Shown here in pieces: positions 27,177-34,974 of a DNA stretch of 64,000 nt. The position numbers and the translations under genes were made by a program. Origin of the DNA: JACVRW01 sp963819115 (GTDB taxonomy: Bacteria > Actinomycetota > Thermoleophilia > Solirubrobacterales > Thermoleophilaceae); contig CAWFUR010000005.1 of the NCBI GenBank assembly GCA_963819115.1, positions 1-64,000 on the forward strand, read 5' to 3'. Within the stretch, counting starts at the first letter, position 1. Every line of letters starts with the position of its first letter. Below the pieces are notes generated by a model. The model saw only the letters and a list, made by a program, of their open reading frames with translations. It did no database searches and was not told the origin of the DNA.

Positions 27177-28611
27177 TGGAGGCGTACTCGCCGCTCTTCG
27201 TGCTGAGCACGTACGGCACGGTCCGGGCGAGGATCTTGGCATCCAGCCACAGGGACCAGTTGGCGCAGTAGAGGTAGTCCAGGGAGAGCATGTCGCTCAC
27301 CGGCACCCGGCTCGATCCGAGGATCTGCCACGGGCCGGTGATCCCGGGGGACACGTGGTAGCGGCGCCGCTGCCAGCCCGAGAAGAGCCTGTCCTCGTCG
27401 ACGATCAACGGGCGCGGCCCGACCATGCTCATGTCGCCGCGCAGCACGTTGTAGAGCTGGGGCAGCTCGTCCAGCGAGTTGCGCCTGAGGAACCGGCCCA
27501 CCCGCGTGGCCCGCGGATCGTCGGCGATCTTGAACAGCGGGGCTGCCTCGTTCTCGTCCAGCAGCTCGAGCTTGCGCTCGTCCGCGTCGCGGACCATCGT
27601 GCGGAACTTCCACATCTGGAACTCGTTGCCGTCGCGCCCGATGCGCGTCTGGCGGAAGATCACCGGCCCGGGTGAGCTCAGCTTCACCAGGATCACCAGG
27701 AGGAGCAGGAAGGGCGAGCCCAGCACCAGCAGGCTCATGGCCACCACGAGGTCGAAGGCGCGCTTCAGCACGCGTGAGGACGGGGAGAGCCCGAAGCCAC
27801 GGACCCCGAGCAGCGGCCGGCCGCCGAGATCGTCGAACTCGACCGAGGTGCCGATGACCTCGAGCATGCGCGGGAGCACCGAGACCCTGACCCCGCAGGC
27901 CGTGAGCAGGCGGATCACGTCGGCGATGTCATTGCCCTCCTGCTCCGGGGCCACGATGGCCCGGTCGGGCCTGTACTCCTTCAGGATCGCCGGCAGGTCC
28001 TCCACGGTGCCAAGCACGCCGTCGTGGTCGTCGTCCTGGGTGGCGAGCCGGCCCAGCACCTCGGCGTTGGCACCGTGATGCGCGGCGATCTTCTGCTCGA
28101 GCATCCGGGTGGTGGAGGCGTCGCCGATCACGAGCAGGCGCTCGGTGGCGGTGGCGCGCACCGCCAGGAAGCGTGCGATGGCCCTCGCGACGATCAGCGA
28201 GAAGGTGAGCAGGCCCCACATCAGGAACGGGTGCGAGCGGCCGGTGAAGTCGAGCGCGCGGACGCCCTCCACGAACAGGACGAAGATCGCGGTGACCGCC
28301 ACCAGCGCCGGCGCCTCGTCCAGCGTCGTCTTGATCAGGACGAACTGGTCCCGGTCGTAGAGGCCGGCCATCTTGGTCAGCAGCGCGTACAGCGGGATGA
28401 GCGCGACCACCCACAACGTGAAGCGAGCGTCGGTCAGGATCGACACCAGCAGCAGCGCCACGCCCACGGCCACGGCGTCGGCCGCCAGCAGCGCCAGTCG
28501 CCCGATGTCCTCCCGTCGCCGCGCGTCTGCCGGCGGGTCGATGTCCTCGAAGGGGAGCTCCGCTATCTGGAGCGGTACCAGCGGTCGGTTGCGAGAAATC
28601 GGTTCAGACAT
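27166..28611 (-). CDS. Undecaprenyl-phosphate sugar-1-phosphate transferase (WcaJ/WbaP-like)
   Basis: A 481-residue initiating transferase of the bacterial sugar transferase family. Four membrane segments (about residues 45-150) lead to a CoA-binding-like Rossmann domain (RLLVIGDASTTRMLEQ, about 160-270). A membrane anchor and the catalytic domain follow, with SPGPVIFRQTRIGRDG, MWKFRTMV, RRNSLDELPQLYNVLRGDMS and MVGPRPL. It attaches the first sugar phosphate to undecaprenyl phosphate, starting each repeat unit. A start seven codons upstream (28632) is also possible. Its family and role are secure. Confidence 0.92.
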   Translation of the reverse strand: MSEPISRNRPLVPLQIAELPFEDIDPPADARRREDIGRLALLAADAVAVGVALLLVSILTDARFTLWVVALIPLYALLTKMAGLYDRDQFVLIKTTLDEAPALVAVTAIFVLFVEGVRALDFTGRSHPFLMWGLLTFSLIVARAIARFLAVRATATERLLVIGDASTTRMLEQKIAAHHGANAEVLGRLATQDDDHDGVLGTVEDLPAILKEYRPDRAIVAPEQEGNDIADVIRLLTACGVRVSVLPRMLEVIGTSVEFDDLGGRPLLGVRGFGLSPSSRVLKRAFDLVVAMSLLVLGSPFLLLLVILVKLSSPGPVIFRQTRIGRDGNEFQMWKFRTMVRDADERKLELLDENEAAPLFKIADDPRATRVGRFLRRNSLDELPQLYNVLRGDMSMVGPRPLIVDEDRLFSGWQRRRYHVSPGITGPWQILGSSRVPVSDMLSLDYLYCANWSLWLDAKILARTVPYVLSTKSGEYASKPR

Positions 28612-28720
28612 CCGGTGTCTAGGGCTCAGCATCGCTGCGGCATCACGTGAGCGCCAGGCTCAAGCGTACGCACGTTTGCGCCGGACAGCGCCGCCGAGCA
28701 ACTTCAAGTTAGCCGAAGAG

Positions 28721-29914
28721 CTAGCGGCGGCAGTGGCGAGCGTCCGAGGACTTGCGGCAGCCCTCGTACTTCGCGGCAAGACTGGTGTACGTCTTGAGGA
28801 TCGGCATGCGCGCGAACACGCCCCCTCCGCTCACCCGGTTGAGTCCTGTGAAGCGATAGGAGACGTCTGACTGCTGAGATTTGTTGTCGTAAGGGGTGGC
28901 CCACGCGAACCAGTAGGCGTGCGTGATGTGCATCTTCTTGCGCACCTTGGCCAGCCGCGAGTAGCCGACCTTGAGCCGCTTCCTCTGTCCCGAGGTGGTG
29001 GTCTCGAGTCCCAGCAGCTGGCTCTTCTTCACCTTGCCGATGGCGGCGGGCCAGGTGAGCTCGGTGAGGATGATGCCCTTGCGCCCGTCGTGGTGCTTCT
29101 TCATCACCGCGCGAACCCGCTGGACGATCTCAAGCATGCGAATGACCGATGCCTTCGCGGAAGTCGGGACGTTGCTGAACGGATGCACCGAGATCACGTC
29201 GAAGTAGCGCTTGGCGCCGTACTTGTACATGGCGCGCATGCCGTCCCACTGCGTGAAGTTGCCCACGCCCACCAGCGAGCCGGCCACGACCTTGGCGTGG
29301 CGATCGGTCCTGTGGATGGTCTTGTAGGTGACCTTCAGCATCTTCACGTAGCTCTTGGCCCAGGGCTTGCTGTCCCAGAACCAGGGCGCCATCTGCTCGT
29401 TCCAGATCTGCCAATTGCGGATGGGGACCTTCGGGACCGTGGGATTCGCGGCCCAGAACGTGCCCTTCGGGCCGTAGCGCTCGATGAGCGTGCGCATGAA
29501 TCCCGCGTAGAGGTGCGGGTCCTTCGGCGGGAAGCGGTTGGGGTATACGGCGTTCGGCTTCGGCGACGCCCAGGTGGGGGTGGCCAGCACGTTGCCCAGG
29601 ATCGAGATCCCGTGACGAGAGGCCGACGTGACCACGCGGTCGGTGTGAGCCCAGTTGTAGGTGCCCTGCTTCGGCTCGATGTCCGGCCAGGCCATGAACA
29701 CGCGCGTGGACTCGACGCCCGAGCGTGCCATCAGGTCCATCTGCTGGTCGCGAGCCGTGTCGGCGCCGGACGCCTGGTCTGCCTCGATGTTGAAGACGGT
29801 GCCGAAGAAGCCGAAGGGGACCTTGCGCTTGGCCGCGAACGCCGGGGTGACGCTGGTGGCAAGCACGGCAAGGGCGATCGCGAAGACAGCGACCGAGAGG
29901 GGTCTCTTGTGCAT
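28721..29914 (-). CDS. Secreted glycoside hydrolase-like protein, group A (module copy 2)
   Basis: A 397-residue exported protein. The signal peptide ends at PAFA, directly followed by AKRKVPFGFFGTVF, as in the paralogues at 5953-7104 and 30589-31782. The clan GH-A-like core has IRNWQIWNEQMAPWFW (E173, presumed acid/base) and LTELTWPAA (E285, presumed nucleophile). RYGPKGTFW is also shared by the three. It ends in a two-cysteine tail (GCRKSSDARHC). ATG 29914 is preceded by a TACGGT box with seven bases between, supporting this start. It follows the TGIPTT membrane protein at 29991-30578 and forms a repeated two-gene unit with it. Confidence 0.8.
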   Translation of the reverse strand: MHKRPLSVAVFAIALAVLATSVTPAFAAKRKVPFGFFGTVFNIEADQASGADTARDQQMDLMARSGVESTRVFMAWPDIEPKQGTYNWAHTDRVVTSASRHGISILGNVLATPTWASPKPNAVYPNRFPPKDPHLYAGFMRTLIERYGPKGTFWAANPTVPKVPIRNWQIWNEQMAPWFWDSKPWAKSYVKMLKVTYKTIHRTDRHAKVVAGSLVGVGNFTQWDGMRAMYKYGAKRYFDVISVHPFSNVPTSAKASVIRMLEIVQRVRAVMKKHHDGRKGIILTELTWPAAIGKVKKSQLLGLETTTSGQRKRLKVGYSRLAKVRKKMHITHAYWFAWATPYDNKSQQSDVSYRFTGLNRVSGGGVFARMPILKTYTSLAAKYEGCRKSSDARHCRR

Positions 29915-29921
29915 CGAATTC

Positions 29922-29927
29922 ACCGTA
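29922..29927 (-). promoter_or_regulatory. Putative -10 box (TACGGT) of a leaderless promoter
   Basis: GCTACGGT on the minus strand ends seven bases before ATG 29914. The same octamer sits at the same distance before ATG 31782 and ATG 52286. Confidence 0.45.
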
Positions 29928-29990
29928 GCAACATAGTTCCCGCCGTCTGCCGGTACTCCGGGGCTTGGCGGGAAACCCTGGACGATCGTT

Positions 29991-30578
29991 CTAGCCGGGC
30001 CGTTGGAGGCCGCGGCCCGTCTTCCTGACCGAGTCCACGAGCAGGACCCAATCCGGCCTGTGCCCGAGCCTGTCCAGCTCGCGGGCCCGGTCCACCACCT
30101 CGTCGACCTTCGCGGCCGAGCGCACCAGAAGCACGACCACGTCGCTTCGCCGGGCCTCGGCCTCCTCGGACGCGTCCCCGTTGGAGGAGCCCGTGGCCAC
30201 CATGGTCGGGCGCCGGTCGTGAACGACCGGCAGGTCAGTGGCGTCCCCCGCCCCGTCCTCCGTCGGCAGCGCAGAGAACCATTCCGCCGCGCGGTGGGCG
30301 AGCGGCTCCAGCTTGCGGTCCGCGGCCACGAGCGCGATGCGGCTCGAGGGGCGCGCCGACATCGTCTCCCAGCGCCGGACGATCGCGCCCGCCTCGCGGC
30401 GGTCCAGGTGGTCGAGCGGCGTGGTGGGGATGCCCGTCGTCCGGTAGCTCTGGGCCACGCTCGTCATCCGGGGCTCCATCTGTCGCCAGGAGAACCACAG
30501 TGCGAGCCCCCCGAGGAGCAGGCCCAGCCCTCCCCCGACCGCGACGCCTGCGAGCACCGAGGTGCCGAACGTCGTCAC
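29991..30578 (-). CDS. Membrane protein with TGIPTT motif (module copy 2), unrecognised family
   Basis: A 195-residue protein that I do not recognise. One or two N-terminal membrane segments (about residues 6-30) are followed by a cytoplasmic domain that begins YRTTGIPTTPLD and EAGAIVRRW. The strand RIALVAADRKLEPLA and the segment SDVVVLLVRSAAKVDEVVDRA resemble strands of the tyrosine-kinase domain of chain-length regulators, but no P-loop lysine motif is present. It is a paralogue of 31841-32620, and each copy precedes a group A hydrolase-like gene. The GTG start has an AGGAG site seven bases upstream. I infer a scaffold or regulator of the secreted partner. Confidence 0.6.
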   Translation of the reverse strand: MTTFGTSVLAGVAVGGGLGLLLGGLALWFSWRQMEPRMTSVAQSYRTTGIPTTPLDHLDRREAGAIVRRWETMSARPSSRIALVAADRKLEPLAHRAAEWFSALPTEDGAGDATDLPVVHDRRPTMVATGSSNGDASEEAEARRSDVVVLLVRSAAKVDEVVDRARELDRLGHRPDWVLLVDSVRKTGRGLQRPG

Positions 30579-30588
30579 GCCCGGGCTC

Positions 30589-31782
30589 CTAGCGGAGGCA
30601 GGTTCGAGCGCTCGAGGATTTGCGGCAGCCCTCGTTCTTGGCCGCGAGGCGCTGATAGGTGCCGAGCAGCGGCATCGGGGTGAAGACTCCGCGGTCGTAC
30701 TTGACCAGGCCGGCGAACCGGAAGGACATGCTCGACGGGTTGCCGCCCGTGAGGTAGTCGGTGGCCCACGTGAACCAGTACACGCCCTTGATGCGCATCT
30801 TCTTGCGGTAGTGCATCAGCTTCCCGTAGGAGCTCTTCAGCCGGGCCGCCTGCCCCTTGGCCGTGGTCTCCATCCCGAAGATGGCGTTGGGGGGCACAAT
30901 GCCCTTGGCCGCGGCCCAGGTCATCTCGGTGACCTCGATCCCCTTGCGGGTGTCGTGGCGCTTGCGCATCTCGGCGCGCACCCGCCGAATGATCTCGATC
31001 GTCTGGTTGGCGGTGACGCGCGCCGAGGGGTCGTTGGTGAACGGGTGCACCGCGATCTCGTCGAAGTACTTCTTGGCGCCGTTGCGGTACATGGCGCGAA
31101 CGCCGTCCCACTGGTGGAAGTTCCCGTAGGACATGAGCGAGCCCGCGATGACGGTCGACTTCTTGTCCACCTTGTGGATCGCCTTGTACGACGCCTTCAG
31201 CAGCTTCACGTAGCGCGGCGCCCAGGGGCGCGGCACCCAGAACCAGGGGGCCATCTGCTCATTCCAGACCTGCCACTTGCGAACCGGCACCTTGGGAATG
31301 TTCGGGTTCTGGACCCAGAACGAGCCCTTCGGGCCGTAGCGGAGCACGGCCTGACGCATCAGGTCGGCGAAGTCCTTCGGGTCCTTGGGCGGATAGCGCC
31401 AGTACTCCGGGCTGTTCGGCTTCGAGGAGGACCACGGCGCGCTGGTGGAGATGTTCACGAGCACCGCGATGTGGTGCCGGGCAGCAGCCGCCACGAGCCT
31501 GTCCAGGGACCCCCAGGTGTAGACGCCCCGGGCCGGCTCCAGCCCGCCGGTGCTGAGGGTGACCCTCGTGGACTCCACGCCGGAGCTCGCCATCAGCCCC
31601 ATCTGCTCATCCAGCTTGGCGTCGGGCAGCTGCCCCGGGCTGGTGAGCTCGCCGATCATCGTGACGCCGAAGAACCCGAAGGGCACCTTCCGCTTGGCCG
31701 CCTCCGCGGGCCCGGCCATCAGGCCAATGAGCAGCAGGCCAATGGCGATCACAAGCGGGATTGCGCGGCTGGTCCGTCTCAT
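30589..31782 (-). CDS. Secreted glycoside hydrolase-like protein, group A (module copy 1)
   Basis: A 397-residue exported protein and close paralogue of 28721-29914. The signal peptide ends AEA and the mature start is AKRKVPFGFFGVTM. Presumed catalytic residues are E175 in WQVWNEQMAPWFWV and E286 in VTEMTWAAAKG. The tail GCRKSSSARTCLR has two cysteines. Its ATG has the same TACGGT box and seven-base spacing as 29914. The gene downstream on the same strand starts ten bases away (29991-30578), so the tandem units form a single run of four genes. The polysaccharide substrate is not known. Confidence 0.8.
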   Translation of the reverse strand: MRRTSRAIPLVIAIGLLLIGLMAGPAEAAKRKVPFGFFGVTMIGELTSPGQLPDAKLDEQMGLMASSGVESTRVTLSTGGLEPARGVYTWGSLDRLVAAAARHHIAVLVNISTSAPWSSSKPNSPEYWRYPPKDPKDFADLMRQAVLRYGPKGSFWVQNPNIPKVPVRKWQVWNEQMAPWFWVPRPWAPRYVKLLKASYKAIHKVDKKSTVIAGSLMSYGNFHQWDGVRAMYRNGAKKYFDEIAVHPFTNDPSARVTANQTIEIIRRVRAEMRKRHDTRKGIEVTEMTWAAAKGIVPPNAIFGMETTAKGQAARLKSSYGKLMHYRKKMRIKGVYWFTWATDYLTGGNPSSMSFRFAGLVKYDRGVFTPMPLLGTYQRLAAKNEGCRKSSSARTCLR

Positions 31783-31789
31783 CGTCAGG

Positions 31790-31795
31790 ACCGTA
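31790..31795 (-). promoter_or_regulatory. Putative -10 box (TACGGT) of a leaderless promoter
   Basis: TGCTACGGT on the minus strand lies seven bases before ATG 31782, as before 29914. Confidence 0.45.
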
Positions 31796-31821
31796 GCAGT
31801 CCCACTGGGGGCGCAGTGCAG

Positions 31822-31837
31822 GCAGCCGGGGGGCTGC
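31822..31837 (-). terminator. Hairpin just downstream of the TGIPTT gene
   Basis: GCAGCC-GGGG-GGCTGC forms a perfect 6-bp stem three bases after the stop of 31841-32620. A second small hairpin (CACTG/CAGTG) lies beside it. It could be a partial terminator or an attenuator inside the four-gene run. Confidence 0.35.
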
Positions 31838-31840
31838 GCG

Positions 31841-32620
31841 TCAGGTCCGCGGGGTGGCCGGAGCGGGGCGTGCGCCGGCCGGGCGTGCCCCGTTGGTGGC
31901 CTTCGCGCCGAAACGCTTGCGCGCCGCCGCCGGAGAGCGCACCACCAGCATCCACTCGGGCCGGCGGCCCAGCATCTCGAGGCGATCCGCGGCGTCGCTG
32001 AGCTTCCGGCTCATCATGCCGTCCTCGGCGAGCATCACCACCAGGTCCTCGTGCACGAGGTCGGGATCCGCCAGCCCGGTGGCCAGCATCACGAGGCGGG
32101 GCGAGGGCTTGGGCGCCCGCGTGCTCCAGCGGCTTCGCCACTGCGTTCGCGGGGCCGCCTCACCGGACGGGCCGACGGTCGTGCCCTCGAGGCGCGACGC
32201 GGGCTCGGACGCCCCCTCGGCCTGGAGGCCGTGCAGCCAGGAGGCGGTAGCGCCGGCGAGATCGGCCAGTGCCGGCGTGGCGGGCACGATCGCGACGCGC
32301 ACCAGCGGGCCCGCGGAGAGTGCCAGCCAGCGCCGGAGCAGCCCCGCGGCCTCCTCCTTGCCGATGTCATCGAGCCCCGTGGTGGGTATGCCGGTGAGCT
32401 TGTAGGCGCCACCCGGCCCGCTCACGCGGGGGTGGGTCTGCAGCCAGGCGAACAGGAATACCGCGCCCGCCAGGAGGCCCACGGCCGCTCCGATCGCGGT
32501 GGCCCCGACCCTGTCCGTGTCCGCCGCCACACCCACGCCGTAGCCGGCGCCGGCGCCCACGAGGACGGCCAGGGGCACGATCGCCCACGAGGCGCGGGGC
32601 CGTATGGCACGCCGCTTCAT
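31841..32620 (-). CDS. Membrane protein with TGIPTT motif (module copy 1), unrecognised family
   Basis: A 259-residue paralogue of 29991-30578. Two membrane segments (about residues 12-32 and 40-60) precede YKLTGIPTTGLDD and EAAGLLRRW. Later blocks are VRVAIVPATPALADLAG and LEMLGRRPEWMLVVRS, which align with LDRLGHRPDWVLLVDS of the smaller copy. A variable insertion of about 50 residues separates them. There is no Walker A motif. It may derive from the second membrane segment plus kinase domain of a chain-length regulator that lost ATP binding; that is inference. A GGAGGGGA ribosome-binding site precedes the ATG. Confidence 0.6.
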   Translation of the reverse strand: MKRRAIRPRASWAIVPLAVLVGAGAGYGVGVAADTDRVGATAIGAAVGLLAGAVFLFAWLQTHPRVSGPGGAYKLTGIPTTGLDDIGKEEAAGLLRRWLALSAGPLVRVAIVPATPALADLAGATASWLHGLQAEGASEPASRLEGTTVGPSGEAAPRTQWRSRWSTRAPKPSPRLVMLATGLADPDLVHEDLVVMLAEDGMMSRKLSDAADRLEMLGRRPEWMLVVRSPAAARKRFGAKATNGARPAGARPAPATPRT

Positions 32621-32822
32621 GGGCGCGCCCGTCCCCTCCGGTTACGGGCGGGCCGCACTCGCGGAGCGCCCTTGGGCTGTGACTCGTACTTCAAGGCTGT
32701 GTCTTCCAAACCGTCCAAACTGCCTCCCCGGCGCCTGGCGATCTGAGTCCAGAGTACCTGCATTTCGCCCATACGGTCGGTGTACCCCCCGTCTGTGGGG
32801 GACCGCACGGAGGGACCAAAAC
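32621..32822. other. Intergenic region without a gene
   Basis: This 202-bp gap between two minus-strand genes is the longest in the window. It contains one hairpin (32786-32801) and the upstream region of the TGIPTT gene. I see no small coding frame with a ribosome-binding site and no riboswitch I recognise. Confidence 0.5.
32786..32801 (-). terminator. Hairpin downstream of the cupredoxin-domain gene
   Basis: CCCCC-GTCTGT-GGGGG gives a strong 5-bp G/C stem 22 bases after the stop at 32823. No T-run follows. Confidence 0.4.
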
Positions 32823-34187
32823 TCAGCGGACGACGAGGGTCTGGGCCATGCGGGTGGGGTGCACGAGGCAGGTGAGACGGTAGATCCCGCGCACCCGCGG
32901 CCGGAAGCTGTAGACGCCGCTCGTCCGCCCGTAGTAGAGCGAGGAGAAGCCGCGCGGGCCGTTCGCCACGGACACGGAGTGGGGTAACGCGCCGCCGAAG
33001 CGCCAGCTGATCGTCTCGCCCACCCGGGCGCTGATCCTGTCCGGCCGGAAGAAGTCGTCTCCGAGCGTGATCGGGTTCCCGTCGAAGGGCGTGACGGGTC
33101 CCTGCGGCTTCGCCAGCTGCGGCACCCTGAGGTCGTAGTCGGGGAGCTTCGCGAACCGCGGGGGGCGGTTGATCTGGCGCAGGTCGCGCGGAACGGGCCC
33201 ACAGCGCTTGGCCCGGTCGTCCTTCGCCACCAGGAGCCACCAGAACCCCATGGCCGCCACGTGCAGGTTGCTGTCGTCGTGCACGGCCCGCCTCGTGAGC
33301 ACCTCGCCCGCAGTGATCGGAATGCCCTTCGCGCTGGCGAACGTGCCGTTCCCGATCGGCCCCGGTTCGTGCAGGATCGGCCTGACGGTGTTGTAGGGGT
33401 GGTTCGGCCGGCCGTAGTAGGCGCGCGCCTTGAGCAGCCGCCGCCCGCAGGTCCGGCTCCCGAGCGTCTGGTAGCGCGCGCCGCCGTGCTGGTGCGACTG
33501 GGCCAGGATGATGCGCCCGTTGAATCCATCCGGGACGCGCCACGATCCCCGGTCGACGAAGCTCGACCCCGGTCCCCCGCCGCCGGGCACGTCGTACAGG
33601 TTGCCGCTCAGGCGATTCGTGCAGTCGCCCAGGATGATCGGCGAGACCGGCTCGCGCGGGTCGGTGGTGTAGCGCACCTTCGTGCGCACGTAGAAGTCCT
33701 TGGCCCGCGCGTAGTGGTTCATGACCATCGCCACCAGGATCCAGTTCGGAGCCTGCCCGGTCGCGGTGCGGTTGTTGATGCCGTACCTGGCGCGCACGGC
33801 GGCCGGAATCGGCTTGGCGTAGTGCCCGAGGGGCTCCTCCTCCCCGCGGAGACCGATGAGGCCGAGGCACGATCCCGGGAACTGGTCCACCCGGTGAGGG
33901 GCGAAGTAGAGGAGGTGGTGGATCATCATCTTCCCGATGGGAAGCGGCTTGGCGTCCGGTCGCTTGCTGTCCACCAGCACCTGCTCCACGAAGGACGTGA
34001 TGTAGCCCGCTTGGCTCGGCGCCTCCTGCCCGTCGGGCTTGAGCGTCATCGCGTTCTGGTAGCCCACGTAGGGTTCCGAGTGGATCTTCGGCGAGTAGAG
34101 CGTCAGGGTCTGCTCGCGCGCGGAGGCGGCGGCCGGAGCCGTGCCGAAGACCACGAGAACGGCGAAGGCCAGCATGCATCGCCGCAT
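32823..34187 (-). CDS. Secreted copper protein: PHM-like N-terminal region and C-terminal cupredoxin domain
   Basis: A 454-residue exported protein with a signal peptide (residues 1-23, cleavage ASA|RE). The N-terminal region has KMMIHHLLYFAPH and later AQSHQHGGARY. These HH and HxH motifs recall the two copper sites of ascorbate-dependent monooxygenases (PHM/DBH type). The last 100 residues form a plastocyanin-like domain: ISWRFGGALPHSV gives the first His, and LTCLVHPTRM supplies Cys, His and Met, the complete type-1 copper ligand set. It may oxidise or bind an extracellular substrate with copper electron transfer. The monooxygenase link is tentative; the cupredoxin is firm. It lies five bases after the VOC gene. 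Confidence 0.72.
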   Translation of the reverse strand: MRRCMLAFAVLVVFGTAPAAASAREQTLTLYSPKIHSEPYVGYQNAMTLKPDGQEAPSQAGYITSFVEQVLVDSKRPDAKPLPIGKMMIHHLLYFAPHRVDQFPGSCLGLIGLRGEEEPLGHYAKPIPAAVRARYGINNRTATGQAPNWILVAMVMNHYARAKDFYVRTKVRYTTDPREPVSPIILGDCTNRLSGNLYDVPGGGGPGSSFVDRGSWRVPDGFNGRIILAQSHQHGGARYQTLGSRTCGRRLLKARAYYGRPNHPYNTVRPILHEPGPIGNGTFASAKGIPITAGEVLTRRAVHDDSNLHVAAMGFWWLLVAKDDRAKRCGPVPRDLRQINRPPRFAKLPDYDLRVPQLAKPQGPVTPFDGNPITLGDDFFRPDRISARVGETISWRFGGALPHSVSVANGPRGFSSLYYGRTSGVYSFRPRVRGIYRLTCLVHPTRMAQTLVVR

Positions 34188-34192
34188 CACGA

Positions 34193-34963
34193 CTAGGGGT
34201 CCACCTCGCCCTCGAAGAGCGCGAACGCGGCTCCCTGGGGATCGGTGGCCACGAGGAAGCGGCCGGCCGGGATCGCGGTGGCCGGAATGATGACCCGGCC
34301 TCCGTTCTCGGCCACGCGCCGCGCCGACTCCTCGAGGTCGCCGCAGGTGAAGTAGACGAGCCAGTCGGGCGAGGCCGGGGAGGCATCCGGGATCGGCATC
34401 ATTCCGCCGTTCAGGATCCCGGCGTTCTGGATGCTCCAGAAGGGGGGCTCCTCCGACACCGCCTCGAAGCTCCATCCGAACAGCCCGGTGTAGAAGCTCC
34501 GCGCGGCACCGGGATCCGAGGTGTTCAGCTGGTTCATCGTGAGCGCGCCCACGTCGTTCACGAGCCCGGCGCCGGCCACCTCGCGTGGCTGCCACAGGCC
34601 GAGCACCGCGCCCTGTGGGTCCTCGATCACGGCTATGCGCGCGGCGTCCCGGACGTCGAAGGGGCCCATCACCACCCGGCCGCCGAGATCCGCGGCCCGG
34701 GCCGCCGTGGCGTCCGCATCCTCGACCGACACGTAGGAACCCCATCTCGCGGGAAGGCCCCTCTGGGACGGGGGGTCGAACATCGCCGCCACCGGCCGGC
34801 CGGTCACGGTGGCCCTCAGATACGGCTCGTCGGCGGAGATCGGGTCGTCCTCCAGCTCCCAGTCGAGCAGCGCCGGGTAGAAGGCCCGGGCCGCCCCGAG
34901 ATCGGCGGTGGCCAGCTCGACCCAGCAGAACGTGCCCGGCCGGTATTCGGTCCTGGCCCCCAC
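34193..34963 (-). CDS. VOC (glyoxalase/bleomycin-resistance) family protein, two tandem domains
   Basis: A 256-residue protein made of two vicinal-oxygen-chelate domains (about residues 8-125 and 138-252). The first has GTFCWVELATADLGAARAFY and ends IEDPQGAVLGLWQP; the second has NQLNTSDPGAARSFYTGLFGW and ATDPQGAAFALFEG. Such tandem VOC proteins are common in actinobacteria and mostly uncharacterised. It starts with a GTG eleven bases after atpC, so it may be read through from the ATP synthase operon, but a functional link is unlikely. Confidence 0.85.
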   Translation of the reverse strand: MGARTEYRPGTFCWVELATADLGAARAFYPALLDWELEDDPISADEPYLRATVTGRPVAAMFDPPSQRGLPARWGSYVSVEDADATAARAADLGGRVVMGPFDVRDAARIAVIEDPQGAVLGLWQPREVAGAGLVNDVGALTMNQLNTSDPGAARSFYTGLFGWSFEAVSEEPPFWSIQNAGILNGGMMPIPDASPASPDWLVYFTCGDLEESARRVAENGGRVIIPATAIPAGRFLVATDPQGAAFALFEGEVDP

Positions 34964-34974
34964 CGGCCCGTCCT

